In this document: piece by piece, positions 1-7,922 of the stretch
Position numbering within the stretch: the stretch's first letter is position 1
Layout: every line of letters begins with the position of its first letter
Origin: Desnuesiella massiliensis
GTDB lineage: Bacteria; Bacillota; Clostridia; Clostridiales; Clostridiaceae
NCBI RefSeq assembly: GCF_001403615.1
Contig: NZ_LN879449.1
Location: 21,735 to 43,733 of the forward strand
Length of the DNA: 21,999 nt
Direction: 5' to 3'
Notes under the pieces: model-generated
Database searches by the model: none
Seen by the model: the letters and a program-made list of their open reading frames with translations, nothing else
What the model was told of the DNA's origin: nothing
Translations under genes and position numbers: made by a program

Positions 1-1001
1 ATATTTTTATATTTAACTCCTAAGTTTGATTTCATATCATCTAGAAATGGTATTAGTGTAGTAATATCAGCTCTATCCTGAAATATACCAACACCAGTTA
101 CATATTCACTTTCTACTCCTATTTGAACATTGTAACCTGGTTTTAGCTGTGAGTTGCGCATATGATCATCTTTCATGTGCATAAAAGTTGCATCATGGTC
201 AGTCTTCGAATAACTATTTCTTCCATTGAATATCCCATTATGCATGTTGTATTTCTCTTGACGCTCATAGTAACATTCTAGCTCCTCTTTGAATTTCTGA
301 AGCTTTGATTTGCGCTTACCAATACCATGAACTAGCTCTATATTTTCTTCATTTATCTTTTGATTAATAAAGTCAAGTACTTTCTTAATATCCTGAGCAG
401 TGTTATCCTTTGCGACAGCAAAGTTTGTCATAAAGCTTAAGTTAACAGCTTCAATGCAAGACTGTATCTTCTCAAACATCTTGCTTTCATTTTTATTAAC
501 AACTTTTTTCCATACAAAAGTGTAGCGATTAGCATTTGCTTCAATTTTCGTTCCATCTACAAAAAGATTCTCAAAATTGATTTCTCCTATACTATGAAGA
601 TATTGAACTAGCTGATAAAACAAGTCTTCCACTGCTTCTGATAAATATTCTTTTCTAAACCTAGCAATTGTAGCGTGATCCGGTGCTTTCGCGCCTTGAA
701 GTAACCACATGAAGTTAATATCCCTTCTGCATGCTGTTTCAATCTTTCTACTCGAATATATGTTGTTTGAATAAGCATATGTTAATACCTTAAATAGGAT
801 TTTAGGTTCCACTGCCGGTTTTCTTCCAACGGAAGAGTACGCCTTGTATAATTTTTCGTAATTTAATCCCTCCAATATTTGGCTAAGCAGGCGGACTGAA
901 TCATCCTCAGGTATCAACATTTCAAAATCAAATGGAAGAACCAGTTGATAATATCCATTTGATGAAGTATAATTTTTATGTTGATAATTTGGTTTTTGCA
1001 T
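1..1001 (-). CDS. IS1182-family transposase, 3' end cut by window edge
   Basis: My reading of the minus strand from the ATG at 1001 stays open to the window edge, giving about 333 residues that start MQKPNYQHKNYTSSNGYYQL. The N-terminal part (FDFEMLIPEDDSVRLL, then GRKPAVEPKILFKVLTYAYS) and the later FVDGTKIEANANRYTF are typical of IS1182-family DDE transposases. The Asp in FVDGTK is expected to be the first catalytic acid; the remaining acidic residues lie outside the window. The protein would cut and join DNA to move the element. The gene is intact as far as it can be seen. The element's outer end probably lies between 1002 and about 1080, but I cannot define its terminal inverted repeat because the other end is not visible. 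Confidence 0.9.
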   Translation of the reverse strand, partial: MQKPNYQHKNYTSSNGYYQLVLPFDFEMLIPEDDSVRLLSQILEGLNYEKLYKAYSSVGRKPAVEPKILFKVLTYAYSNNIYSSRKIETACRRDINFMWLLQGAKAPDHATIARFRKEYLSEAVEDLFYQLVQYLHSIGEINFENLFVDGTKIEANANRYTFVWKKVVNKNESKMFEKIQSCIEAVNLSFMTNFAVAKDNTAQDIKKVLDFINQKINEENIELVHGIGKRKSKLQKFKEELECYYERQEKYNMHNGIFNGRNSYSKTDHDATFMHMKDDHMRNSQLKPGYNVQIGVESEYVTGVGIFQDRADITTLIPFLDDMKSNLGVKYKN

Positions 1002-1020
1002 ACTATAATTATACAACACT

Positions 1021-1042
1021 TGCGGTGCCCACGGGCGCCGCA
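1021..1042. repeat. GC-rich inverted repeat upstream of the transposase
   Basis: TGCGGTGCCC is followed within two bases by GGGCGCCGCA, a 10-bp dyad with a single G-T wobble. It is strikingly GC-rich for this AT-rich DNA and lies 20 bp upstream of the transposase start. It may belong to the end of the insertion sequence or may keep outside transcription from entering it. Its function is inferred only. Confidence 0.5.
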
Positions 1043-1054
1043 TTTTAATTTTTC

Positions 1055-1082
1055 GAACAAAAAAAGAAGCTGCTGCGCAGCT
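1055..1082 (-). terminator. Rho-independent terminator overlapping the MBL gene stop
   Basis: On the minus strand a perfect 6-bp stem, AGCTGC-GCA-GCAGCT (1068-1082), is followed by TCTTTTTTTG. It ends transcription of the metallo-hydrolase gene read leftward. The stem includes two bases of that gene's TAG stop codon (1081-1083), so the gene and its terminator abut the insertion-sequence end very tightly. Confidence 0.75.
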
Positions 1083-1836
1083 AACTATTTAGTTTAGTTA
1101 GTTGTGCAACATCCCCTTCCATTTGCTCATATTGTGAGTTTAAAAATCTAATAATATCTTCTTTTTTCAAAGGATTAGAATGTCCTACAAAACAAGTATT
1201 AAACTCTAGATTTTCTAAGGTGTTAGCAAAACTTTTTATTTTAATCGGATCATATTTACAATTATCATAATAATCTTTGCTATAAGCATCTCCAATAAAA
1301 ACCACTTTTTCTTCAGGGACATAAACTATAACGGAGTCTTCTGAATGAGGGGCAATAACATTCTTTAGAATAATATTAATACCACCTAAATCAAGTTTTA
1401 ATTCATCATTAAATACTATATCAGCTGTTACTACTTTTATGTCTTGTAAACATTGATATTCTTTACGGATATTTGTATCTGCAAATTCGATATCCTCACC
1501 AGTTAATAGACGGTTTTTCATTGCAGCATCAGACCATTCCCACTTAGCCATGATTTTTAACTTTTCATTAGTTATTTCACAGGCTATGGTTTTTCCTTCG
1601 ATGGAGTGCATTCCATAGGTATGATCCCAATGAAAATGAGTAATAGCTGCGTAATCTGGCGTTTTTAAATTAGATTCTTTTAAGAACTTATTAAACTTTT
1701 CTATATGATTTTTTGAGTTTCCACCATCAATCATAAGGGAATACTTATCTCCTTTGATGTAACCTAATAATGGTCTATCAGTTTCTTGTTCATTGGCAAG
1801 AAAATAAACTCTTTCAGTAACTTTTAATAAAGTCAT
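1081..1836 (-). CDS. Metallo-beta-lactamase-fold hydrolase
   Basis: This 251-residue protein carries the metal-binding signature of the MBL superfamily: THFHWDH (His67, His69, Asp71, His72), a third-ligand His164 in IAPHSEDS, Asp183 in IGDAY and His219 in VGHSNP. It has no signal peptide, so it should be cytoplasmic and bind two zinc or similar ions. The superfamily covers thioesterases, lactonases and true beta-lactamases, and the sequence alone does not tell which. The start is supported by GAAAGGTGG about 9 nt before the ATG. The gene is divergent from a second MBL-fold gene at 2011. The C-terminus ends at the insertion-sequence side, so a slight truncation cannot be excluded. Confidence 0.88.
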   Translation of the reverse strand: MTLLKVTERVYFLANEQETDRPLLGYIKGDKYSLMIDGGNSKNHIEKFNKFLKESNLKTPDYAAITHFHWDHTYGMHSIEGKTIACEITNEKLKIMAKWEWSDAAMKNRLLTGEDIEFADTNIRKEYQCLQDIKVVTADIVFNDELKLDLGGINIILKNVIAPHSEDSVIVYVPEEKVVFIGDAYSKDYYDNCKYDPIKIKSFANTLENLEFNTCFVGHSNPLKKEDIIRFLNSQYEQMEGDVAQLTKLNS

Positions 1837-1887
1837 TTAATATCCACCTTTCTTTTTTATAAATTGAATTTGGGAGTTAATATAAAT

Positions 1888-1916
1888 ATAATATATTATA
1901 TACAGGCGTAAGGCAA
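1888..1916 (-). promoter_or_regulatory. Candidate sigma-A promoter for the leftward MBL gene
   Basis: On the minus strand TTGCCT (plus 1911-1916) and TATTAT (plus 1888-1893) are separated by 17 bp. They lie about 50-80 bp upstream of the start at 1836. The assignment is by motif only, in very AT-rich DNA. Confidence 0.45.
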
Positions 1917-2010
1917 TGTACGTAAGAAGAACATAGTGAGTTAAAAGATTGTAACTATCAATATTATTATTGAGAACAGTATAATAATTAGATATTAAAG
2001 GTGAGTATAT

Positions 2011-2604
2011 ATGAAGATATTAAATTTAACATGTAAATTAACGAATTGTTACCTCATTGAATCCAACTCTGGATGGATAATGATTGATACTGATTGGCCA
2101 GATACTCTTAATCAATTTCTATGCTTATTAAAAGAAAATGATATTCAGATACCTGATATAAAATATTTAGTAGTCACTCATTTTCACCCAGACCATGCTG
2201 GTATTGCACAAGATTTAAAAAATCTTGGAGTTAACTTAGTTTTACATGAGAATCAGGTTTCTTTTGTAGAGAAGTTAAATAACTTTTTTAAGAAGAATCC
2301 CAAATTTAATTATAAGGATATTGCAAGAGAAGATAATATTGTAATATCAAGTGCGGAAAGCAGAAAGTTTCTTAAAAATGTGGGAATAGATGGTGAGATA
2401 ATACAAACACCAGGACATACTGATGATAGCATAAGCCTTGTTATTGATGGGTGCTGTGCTTTTACCGGAGACCTCCCAGAGTTTGCACTTATGGAAGCCT
2501 ATAATGATGAAATCATCAAAGAAAGTTGGAAGCTGATACAAGATTATAATGTGACTAAAATTTATCCAGCTCATGGGAAGTCATATACTCTACTTTCTTA
2601 CTAG
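2011..2604 (+). CDS. Metallo-beta-lactamase-fold hydrolase, glyoxalase-II-like
   Basis: This 197-residue cytoplasmic protein has a complete MBL metal site: THFHPDHAG (His57, His59, Asp61, His62), His136 in TPGHTDDS, Asp154 in FTGD and His188 in YPAHG. The TPGHT and YPAHG motifs are usual in glyoxalase II-like and general MBL hydrolases. The substrate is unknown. Translation starts at ATG 2011 behind AAAGGTGAG. It is single-gene and divergent from the MBL gene on its left, with a weak terminator after the stop. The two MBL proteins share the fold and motif order but differ in length and sequence, so a recent tandem duplication is unlikely. Confidence 0.88.
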   Translation: MKILNLTCKLTNCYLIESNSGWIMIDTDWPDTLNQFLCLLKENDIQIPDIKYLVVTHFHPDHAGIAQDLKNLGVNLVLHENQVSFVEKLNNFFKKNPKFNYKDIAREDNIVISSAESRKFLKNVGIDGEIIQTPGHTDDSISLVIDGCCAFTGDLPEFALMEAYNDEIIKESWKLIQDYNVTKIYPAHGKSYTLLSY

Positions 2605-2643
2605 CAAACATAGAATCCATAGGGCTTATTGATTTAAAAAGAG

Positions 2644-2666
2644 TAGTTTAGATAACTAGCTTTTTT
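2644..2666 (+). terminator. Weak rho-independent terminator after MBL gene
   Basis: TAGTT and AACTA form a 5-bp stem around a 5-nt loop, followed by GC and six T residues. The stem is short, so readthrough is possible. Confidence 0.5.
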
Positions 2667-2688
2667 ATTAATTTTTACCAATTAAATA

Positions 2689-2717
2689 TTGAAAATATTT
2701 AGATAATATAGTATAAT
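2689..2717 (+). promoter_or_regulatory. Sigma-A promoter of the surface hydrolase gene
   Basis: TTGAAA (2689-2694) and a consensus TATAAT (2712-2717) are separated by exactly 17 bp. Transcription would start near 2724, giving a leader of roughly 125 nt before the ATG at 2852. Confidence 0.75.
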
Positions 2718-2724
2718 ATGAATA

Positions 2725-2788
2725 TACAAAAAAATGTACATTGTAGAAGCATTAATATTTTTTTATTGTCAATGTACAAAATTTTGTA
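2725..2788 (+). promoter_or_regulatory. Paired TACA-N6-TGTA dyads, candidate operator
   Basis: TACAAAAAAATGTA (2725-2738) and the perfect palindrome TACAAAATTTTGTA (2775-2788) lie exactly 50 bp apart, just downstream of the promoter. The segments 2726-2743 and 2770-2787 are also inverted repeats of each other (15 of 18 positions), so the leader RNA could fold into one long hairpin. TACA/TGTA half-sites are known for BlaI/MecI-type repressors, which often control beta-lactamase-fold genes, but their half-site spacing is usually shorter. The assignment is inference. Confidence 0.45.
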
Positions 2789-2851
2789 TTTTCACTTATT
2801 TTAGATTAACTTTTAAAGTTAAAATATATTATATGGAAAAGAGGCTTTTTT

Positions 2852-4300
2852 ATGAAAGGAAGGTTATTTCTAAGTATTTTAACATCAGTTACACTGTTAT
2901 CTTCAGTAGTGATGACACCAAGAGTTAGTGTTAGAGCAGAGGAGAATCAAGTGAAAAAAACAAATACAGTACTAAAAAAAGGTACTCCAGAAGAGGTTGG
3001 GTTGAATTCAGCAAAAATTAACGAAATTGATTCCATTGTCAACAAACATATTAACAATGGAATTACTCCAGGTGCTGTTGTGTTAGTAGCGAAAAATGGA
3101 GTAATTGTTAAGAATACAGCCTATGGATATGCGCAAAAATATGATATGGGTAAGCTTTTAGAAAATCCAAGACAAATGAAGGAAGACACAATATTCGATT
3201 TAGCTTCAGTTACTAAAGTTATGGCTACTACTCAGGGGATTATGAAGCTAGTTAGCGAAGGAAAATTGAATATGAAAGACACAGCAGCTAAGTACATACC
3301 GGAGTTTGCTAAGAATGGGAAGGAAAAGGTTACAATAGAAGATTTAATAACACATACCTCAGGATTAACTCCATGGAAACCAACCTTCTACCATGTAAAT
3401 AACTCAGTAGATGAACTAAAGTTTATATGTGACTTGCCACTAGAATATGAAACAGGAACAAAACGTGTGTATAGTGATTTTAGTTTTATGACCTTAGGAT
3501 TTATTATAGAAAAAATAACGGGAGAAAGATTAAATACTTATCTTGAGAAAGAAATTTATCAGAAACTTAATATGAAGGATACTAAATTTGTGCCAGCTGC
3601 AGATTTAAAAAATAGAATTGCGGCTACTTCATGGGGAAATCCGTATGAGTACCTAATGATAGCTACTGACAAGCCTTATGTGTGTGATGAAAACGTAGAT
3701 GATTTTAAAAATTGGAGAAATTACACTTTAGTTGGAGAAGTAAATGATGGCAACAGTTTCTATGCTAATGGGGGAATAGCAGGTCATGCTGGATTGTTTT
3801 CAACTGCATCAGATTTAGCAATTTTAGGACAGCTTATGCTAAATGGAGGCAGCTATGGAGATGTATCAATTTATGATGAAAAGGTTTTAAATGAGTTTAT
3901 AAAACCACAAAGATTTGATCAAGGTTATGGATGGGAAATTAATAAAGATTCGTATATGGGAACTTTAAAACCAAAGACAAATTTTGGACATGCTGGTTTT
4001 ACTGGAACACAAGTTATCTTTGATAGAACAAATAATATTCAAATAATAGTATTGACCAATAAACAAAATAATGGACTAAATAAGAATAATGCTTACCCTA
4101 GTCCATACCCATTAAGCAAGGAAATATCAAATGCTGTATATGAAGCTATGAAAACAAAAGCAGAAGTACCAACAGAAACACCAGTGGAAGTAAAGCCTGT
4201 ACTTCCTGAAACAGGATCAAGCATTGATTTTAGATTTTTAACTGGACTGGGAATAATAACCATACTTGCAGGTGCTTTAATGGCGGGTAAAAAAAATTAA
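2852..4300 (+). CDS. LPXTG-anchored serine hydrolase, class C beta-lactamase/PBP4* family
   Basis: This is a 482-residue exported protein. Residues 1-29 form a signal peptide that likely ends VRA. The catalytic domain spans about 45-440, with nucleophile motif SVTK (Ser119, Lys122), the second motif YSD (Tyr207) and HAG (380-382) in place of KTG. The C-terminus carries the sortase motif LPETG (451-455), a hydrophobic helix and a Lys-Lys-Asn tail, so the mature enzyme should be covalently linked to peptidoglycan. The family includes D-aminopeptidases, esterases and penicillin-binding proteins; the substrate cannot be read from the motifs. AAGAGG lies 7 nt before the ATG. A Thr/Glu/Pro/Val linker (about 434-450) separates the enzyme from the wall anchor. 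It stands alone between a promoter and a terminator. Confidence 0.9.
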   Translation: MKGRLFLSILTSVTLLSSVVMTPRVSVRAEENQVKKTNTVLKKGTPEEVGLNSAKINEIDSIVNKHINNGITPGAVVLVAKNGVIVKNTAYGYAQKYDMGKLLENPRQMKEDTIFDLASVTKVMATTQGIMKLVSEGKLNMKDTAAKYIPEFAKNGKEKVTIEDLITHTSGLTPWKPTFYHVNNSVDELKFICDLPLEYETGTKRVYSDFSFMTLGFIIEKITGERLNTYLEKEIYQKLNMKDTKFVPAADLKNRIAATSWGNPYEYLMIATDKPYVCDENVDDFKNWRNYTLVGEVNDGNSFYANGGIAGHAGLFSTASDLAILGQLMLNGGSYGDVSIYDEKVLNEFIKPQRFDQGYGWEINKDSYMGTLKPKTNFGHAGFTGTQVIFDRTNNIQIIVLTNKQNNGLNKNNAYPSPYPLSKEISNAVYEAMKTKAEVPTETPVEVKPVLPETGSSIDFRFLTGLGIITILAGALMAGKKN

Positions 4301-4409
4301 CTTTGTTTTATTAGTACTCATTAGATATACTCGTGATAGGCATAAAGAAAAGGAAATAATCTAAATAATGAAGTTAAAGAACTTAAAAATAGAGTGAAGA
4401 ATTAAAAAT

Positions 4410-4453
4410 GGAGCTAGATTATTGAAACACTAAAGTATTTCAAATCTAGCTCC
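4410..4453. terminator. Terminator between convergent hydrolase and tkt genes
   Basis: GGAGCTAGATT (4410-4420) pairs with AATCTAGCTCC (4443-4453), and the stem extends inward after a small bulge. On the minus strand it is followed by ATTTTTAATT, so it suits the end of the tkt operon. On the plus strand only a weak T-rich stretch follows, so it may serve both directions less efficiently. Confidence 0.75.
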
Positions 4454-4480
4454 ATCAAATTATAATTTTTATAGATCCTA

Positions 4481-6472
4481 CTATAGCTGAGAATATCTTT
4501 TAACTACTTCTTCAACGGTAAATCCAAATTCCTCTATTAATTTTCCTCCAGGGGCACTTGCGCCAAAGTGATCAATAGTAACTGTTGCTCCATCTAAGCC
4601 TACATATCTTTCCCATCCAAAGCTTGCACCCATTTCAATAGCTACACGTTTACGAACATCCTTTGGCAATACGGCTTCTTTATAAGCTTCATCCTGCTTA
4701 TCAAATAAATCCATACTTGGCATAGATACTACTGAAACATCCTTACCTTGCGCTTTTAAAACCTTCTGAGCCTTAATGGCTAAATCCACCTCTGATCCTG
4801 TTGCTATTAATATACCTTCTGGCTTAGCTCCTTCTTGTTTTGAAATTACATAAGCACCTTTTTTGACATTTTCAGAAGCCAATTCCTTTGTCCCTGGAAT
4901 CACAGGTAGGTTTTGACGAGTAAGAACTAATACTGTTGGATGATCCTTTGTGGTTATAGCCAATTTCCAAGCCTCAACTACCTCATTACCATCTGCTGGA
5001 CGAATTACTGAAAGATTAGGTAATCCACGTAGACTTGATAATTGTTCTATTGGCTCATGAGTTGGACCATCTTCTCCTACTGCAATGGAATCATGAGTTA
5101 ATACATAGGTTACAGGAAGCTTTTGAAGAGCTGCTAATCTTATAGCTGCTTTTAAGTAATCCACGAATACAAAGAAAGTTCCTCCATAAACTTTTGTTCC
5201 TCCATGTAATGCAATTCCGTTCATAACAGCTGCCATAGCAAATTCTCTAACTCCGAACCAGATATTGCGTCCTTCATATTGACCTGCTTCAAAATCCTTC
5301 TCTTCTGCTATAGTTGTGTTATTAGAAGAGGATAAATCTGCTGATCCACCCCAGAAAAATGGAATATTCTTTGCAAGAGCTTGAATTGTTTCTTTACTTG
5401 TAACACGTGAAGCCGAACTTGCGCCTTCATCATATACAGGTAAATCTTTATCCCATCCTAGTGGAAGCTCCTCTGAGAAAGCTTGTTCAAATTGTGCTGC
5501 TAATTCAGGATAAGCTTTTTTATAAGAAGCAAAACTTTCTTTCCATTCATTTTCTTTTACTTCTCCTGTATCCATTAAGGTTTCTTTAAAACGCTTTGAT
5601 ACTTCCTCTGGAACAGTAAAAGCAGGATAATTCCATTCATATATCTTTTTAGCCTCTAGAATTCCTTCTGCTCCAAGTGGTGAACCATGAACCTTTGAAG
5701 TTCCTTGAAGAGGTGCTCCAAAACCTATTACTGTTTTAACTTCAATTATAGTAGGTTTGTCCTTTTCTTTTCGAGCATCTTCAATAGCTTTAGAAATCTC
5801 TTTTAAGTTATTGCCGTCTTTAACTAAAATATGCTGCCAGCCATAAGCTTCAAAACGCTTACCAACATTTTCTGTAAATGCTTTTGAAGTAGGACCATCT
5901 AAGGAAATATCATTTGAATCATAAAGCAAGATTAATTTTCCGAGCTTCATATGACCGGCCATACTTGCAGCTTCTTGGGATACACCCTCCATCAAATCTC
6001 CATCTCCACATAAAGCGTAGGTATAGTGATCTACTATATCATATCCTGGCTTATTATAAACTGCTGATAGATGAGCTTCTGACATAGCTAGTCCTACTGC
6101 CATTGCAACTCCTTGACCTAAAGGGCCTGTGGTTGCCTCAACTCCATGGGTATGGTGTACCTCTGGATGTCCTGGAGTCTTGCTTCCCCATTGTCTAAAT
6201 GCTTTTAAATCTTCAATAGTTACTTCAAAGCCTGCTAAATGAAGTAAACTATATATCATGGCTGAACCATGTCCAGCAGACAAAACAAACCTATCACGAT
6301 CTACCCATTTTGAAGACTTTGGATTAACCTTTAAAAACTTAGTCCATAGAGCATAAGCCATTGGCGCAGCTCCCATTGGTAATCCAGGATGTCCCGAATT
6401 AGCTTTTTGGATTGCATCTATGCTCAGTGTACGTATTGTATTTACTCCTAATTGATCAATTTTATCGAACAT
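4481..6472 (-). CDS. tkt: Transketolase
   Basis: This full-length 663-residue, thiamine-diphosphate-dependent transketolase moves two-carbon ketol units between sugar phosphates in the non-oxidative pentose phosphate pathway. The visible signatures are SGHPGLPMG (His28), AGHGS (His68), PGHPE (His102), the diphosphate/Mg motif GDGDLMEG (from 156) with Asn187, and GVREFAMAAVMNGI carrying the Glu that activates the cofactor. The order is pyrophosphate domain, pyrimidine domain and C-terminal domain. A very strong AGGAGGAAGG site precedes the ATG at 6472. It is the last gene of the PTS/aldolase operon, after a 90-bp gap from the transaldolase gene that could hold a weak extra promoter. A housekeeping copy elsewhere is likely but not visible. 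Confidence 0.97.
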   Translation of the reverse strand: MFDKIDQLGVNTIRTLSIDAIQKANSGHPGLPMGAAPMAYALWTKFLKVNPKSSKWVDRDRFVLSAGHGSAMIYSLLHLAGFEVTIEDLKAFRQWGSKTPGHPEVHHTHGVEATTGPLGQGVAMAVGLAMSEAHLSAVYNKPGYDIVDHYTYALCGDGDLMEGVSQEAASMAGHMKLGKLILLYDSNDISLDGPTSKAFTENVGKRFEAYGWQHILVKDGNNLKEISKAIEDARKEKDKPTIIEVKTVIGFGAPLQGTSKVHGSPLGAEGILEAKKIYEWNYPAFTVPEEVSKRFKETLMDTGEVKENEWKESFASYKKAYPELAAQFEQAFSEELPLGWDKDLPVYDEGASSASRVTSKETIQALAKNIPFFWGGSADLSSSNNTTIAEEKDFEAGQYEGRNIWFGVREFAMAAVMNGIALHGGTKVYGGTFFVFVDYLKAAIRLAALQKLPVTYVLTHDSIAVGEDGPTHEPIEQLSSLRGLPNLSVIRPADGNEVVEAWKLAITTKDHPTVLVLTRQNLPVIPGTKELASENVKKGAYVISKQEGAKPEGILIATGSEVDLAIKAQKVLKAQGKDVSVVSMPSMDLFDKQDEAYKEAVLPKDVRKRVAIEMGASFGWERYVGLDGATVTIDHFGASAPGGKLIEEFGFTVEEVVKRYSQL

Positions 6473-6562
6473 CTTCCTTCCTCCTTTTCACATAATACAC
6501 TGTTTACATTTTCTATTACCTTAATTATATACTTTAAATGGTAAAAGAGAAAATAAGAAGAT

Positions 6563-7210
6563 CTATTTATTTTTAAAGCTGTCCCAATCCTTTAAAAATT
6601 GTTCAATTCCATTATCGGTTAATGGATGAGACCATAATTTAGGGAATAGATTCCCTGGAATTGTAGCAATATGAGAGCCTACCTCTGCAACTGCTTCTAC
6701 ATGCTTTATCCCTCTAACACTAGCGGCTATAATCTCTGATTTATAATCATAAAGATCTAAAACTTTTCTTAAATTTTTAATTAAAGCTAAACTATCCGTT
6801 CCTATATCTTCTAATCTTCCTAAAAAAGGACTTATATATGTTGCTCCAGCTTTTGCAGCCATCAATCCTTGAGCTACAGTAAATACCAATGTCACATTTG
6901 TCTTTATTCCTTCCTTAGACAATATGTGCACAGCCCTAAGGCCAGCTTCTGTCATAGGAATCTTTACTACTACATTATCAGCCCATTTTGCTAATTCTCT
7001 AGCTTCCTTAACCATTCCATCTGAGTCTAAAGAAATTACTTCTGCACTTACAGGTCCATCTACAATACTACAAATTTCCTTAATAACTTCTTCAAAATCC
7101 CTACCTTCTCTTGAAATTATAGTAGGGTTTGTTGTAACACCATCTACTAATCCTAACTCATTGATTCTTTTTATTTCATCTACATTTGCTGTATCTAAGA
7201 AAAATTTCAT
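6563..7210 (-). CDS. tal: Transaldolase of the small TalC/FSA type
   Basis: This 215-residue TIM-barrel class I aldolase has the length of the compact fructose-6-phosphate aldolase/transaldolase family. The Schiff-base Lys83 sits in VVVKIPMT and Asp6 in FFLDTANVDEI; TTNPTII is also present. Two positions tell the subtypes apart: Glu57 (SAEVISLD) and Phe129 (YISPFLGRLED) match transaldolases, whereas true fructose-6-phosphate aldolases carry Gln and Tyr there. I therefore call transaldolase (sedoheptulose-7-phosphate plus glyceraldehyde-3-phosphate to erythrose-4-phosphate plus fructose-6-phosphate) rather than FSA. Its ribosome-binding site GGGAAGG overlaps the stop codon of the upstream aldolase gene, suggesting coupled translation. 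Transketolase follows in the same operon. Confidence 0.92.
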   Translation of the reverse strand: MKFFLDTANVDEIKRINELGLVDGVTTNPTIISREGRDFEEVIKEICSIVDGPVSAEVISLDSDGMVKEARELAKWADNVVVKIPMTEAGLRAVHILSKEGIKTNVTLVFTVAQGLMAAKAGATYISPFLGRLEDIGTDSLALIKNLRKVLDLYDYKSEIIAASVRGIKHVEAVAEVGSHIATIPGNLFPKLWSHPLTDNGIEQFLKDWDSFKNK

Positions 7211-7226
7211 AATATCTACACCTTCC

Positions 7227-7880
7227 CTAAATTCTTTTTGAAATAGCTACTAACTCTTCAGCATGTTCTTTAAGGATGTCAAACTTCTTTTCATTAACCA
7301 AGTTCTTACTTGTAAGATAGCTGCTTATTCCAGCTCCTGAGAAACCTAATTTAAGAAATTCTCCCAAATTATCTGGAGTAACACCTGCTGTAGCTATGAA
7401 TTTAACATTATTAATAGGTCCAAGTAAATCCTTTGCATAAGTTAATCCTAAGGTTCCTGCTGGGAATAACTTTACAAAATCTGCTCCTGCAAAATGTGCT
7501 TCTAATATTTCTGTTGGAGTCATTGCCCCTGGGATAGTAACCATATCTAGCTGATTTGCAGCTTGTACAACTTCCTTATTTACATTAGGCGATAGGATGT
7601 ACTCTGCTCCTGCACTTTTAGCCGCAAAAACTTGTTCAAGGGTAACTACTGTTCCTGCGCCAATCTTTACCTCGCCGTTAAAGGTTGAATTTAGTAGCTT
7701 AATGGCTTCTGAGGTCTTCTTAATACAATCCTTATTCCCTTGATCAAAGGTAACTTCTACTAATTTTACTCCACCTTCGTAAAGAGCGGAAACTAGATCA
7801 ACTAGATTTTGTCCATAGATTCCTCTGCAAATTGCTATTATCTTGTTTTCTTCAATGAATTGAACTATTTTCTCTTTCAT
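7227..7880 (-). CDS. eda: KDPG/KHG aldolase family lyase
   Basis: This 217-residue class I aldolase belongs to the 2-keto-3-deoxy-6-phosphogluconate / 4-hydroxy-2-oxoglutarate aldolase family. The Schiff-base Lys137 lies in DFVKLFPAG, the base Glu42 in VEVTF, and GAGTV and IPGAMTPTEI are conserved phosphate/pyruvate-site loops. The reaction expected for the family is retro-aldol cleavage to pyruvate plus an aldehyde such as glyceraldehyde-3-phosphate. The residue that is Arg49 in the E. coli enzyme is Asp46 here, so the exact substrate (gluconate, galactonate or another ulosonate form) is open. AAAGGTGAAG precedes the ATG. It lies directly after the PTS IIC gene, so its substrate is probably derived from the imported compound. 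Confidence 0.9.
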   Translation of the reverse strand: MKEKIVQFIEENKIIAICRGIYGQNLVDLVSALYEGGVKLVEVTFDQGNKDCIKKTSEAIKLLNSTFNGEVKIGAGTVVTLEQVFAAKSAGAEYILSPNVNKEVVQAANQLDMVTIPGAMTPTEILEAHFAGADFVKLFPAGTLGLTYAKDLLGPINNVKFIATAGVTPDNLGEFLKLGFSGAGISSYLTSKNLVNEKKFDILKEHAEELVAISKRI

Positions 7881-7922
7881 ATCTTCACCTTTCCAATTAA
7901 AAATTTTATTATTTCTAATTAT

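Noticed and set aside
1081..2604. The two MBL-fold genes as antibiotic-resistance beta-lactamases
   Set aside because: The metal motifs are general for the fold; neither protein has a signal peptide or the features of class B enzymes.
2734..2928. Open frame of 64 codons before the surface hydrolase gene
   Set aside because: It overlaps the real gene's signal-peptide region in another frame, lies in the AT-rich leader and lacks a ribosome-binding site.
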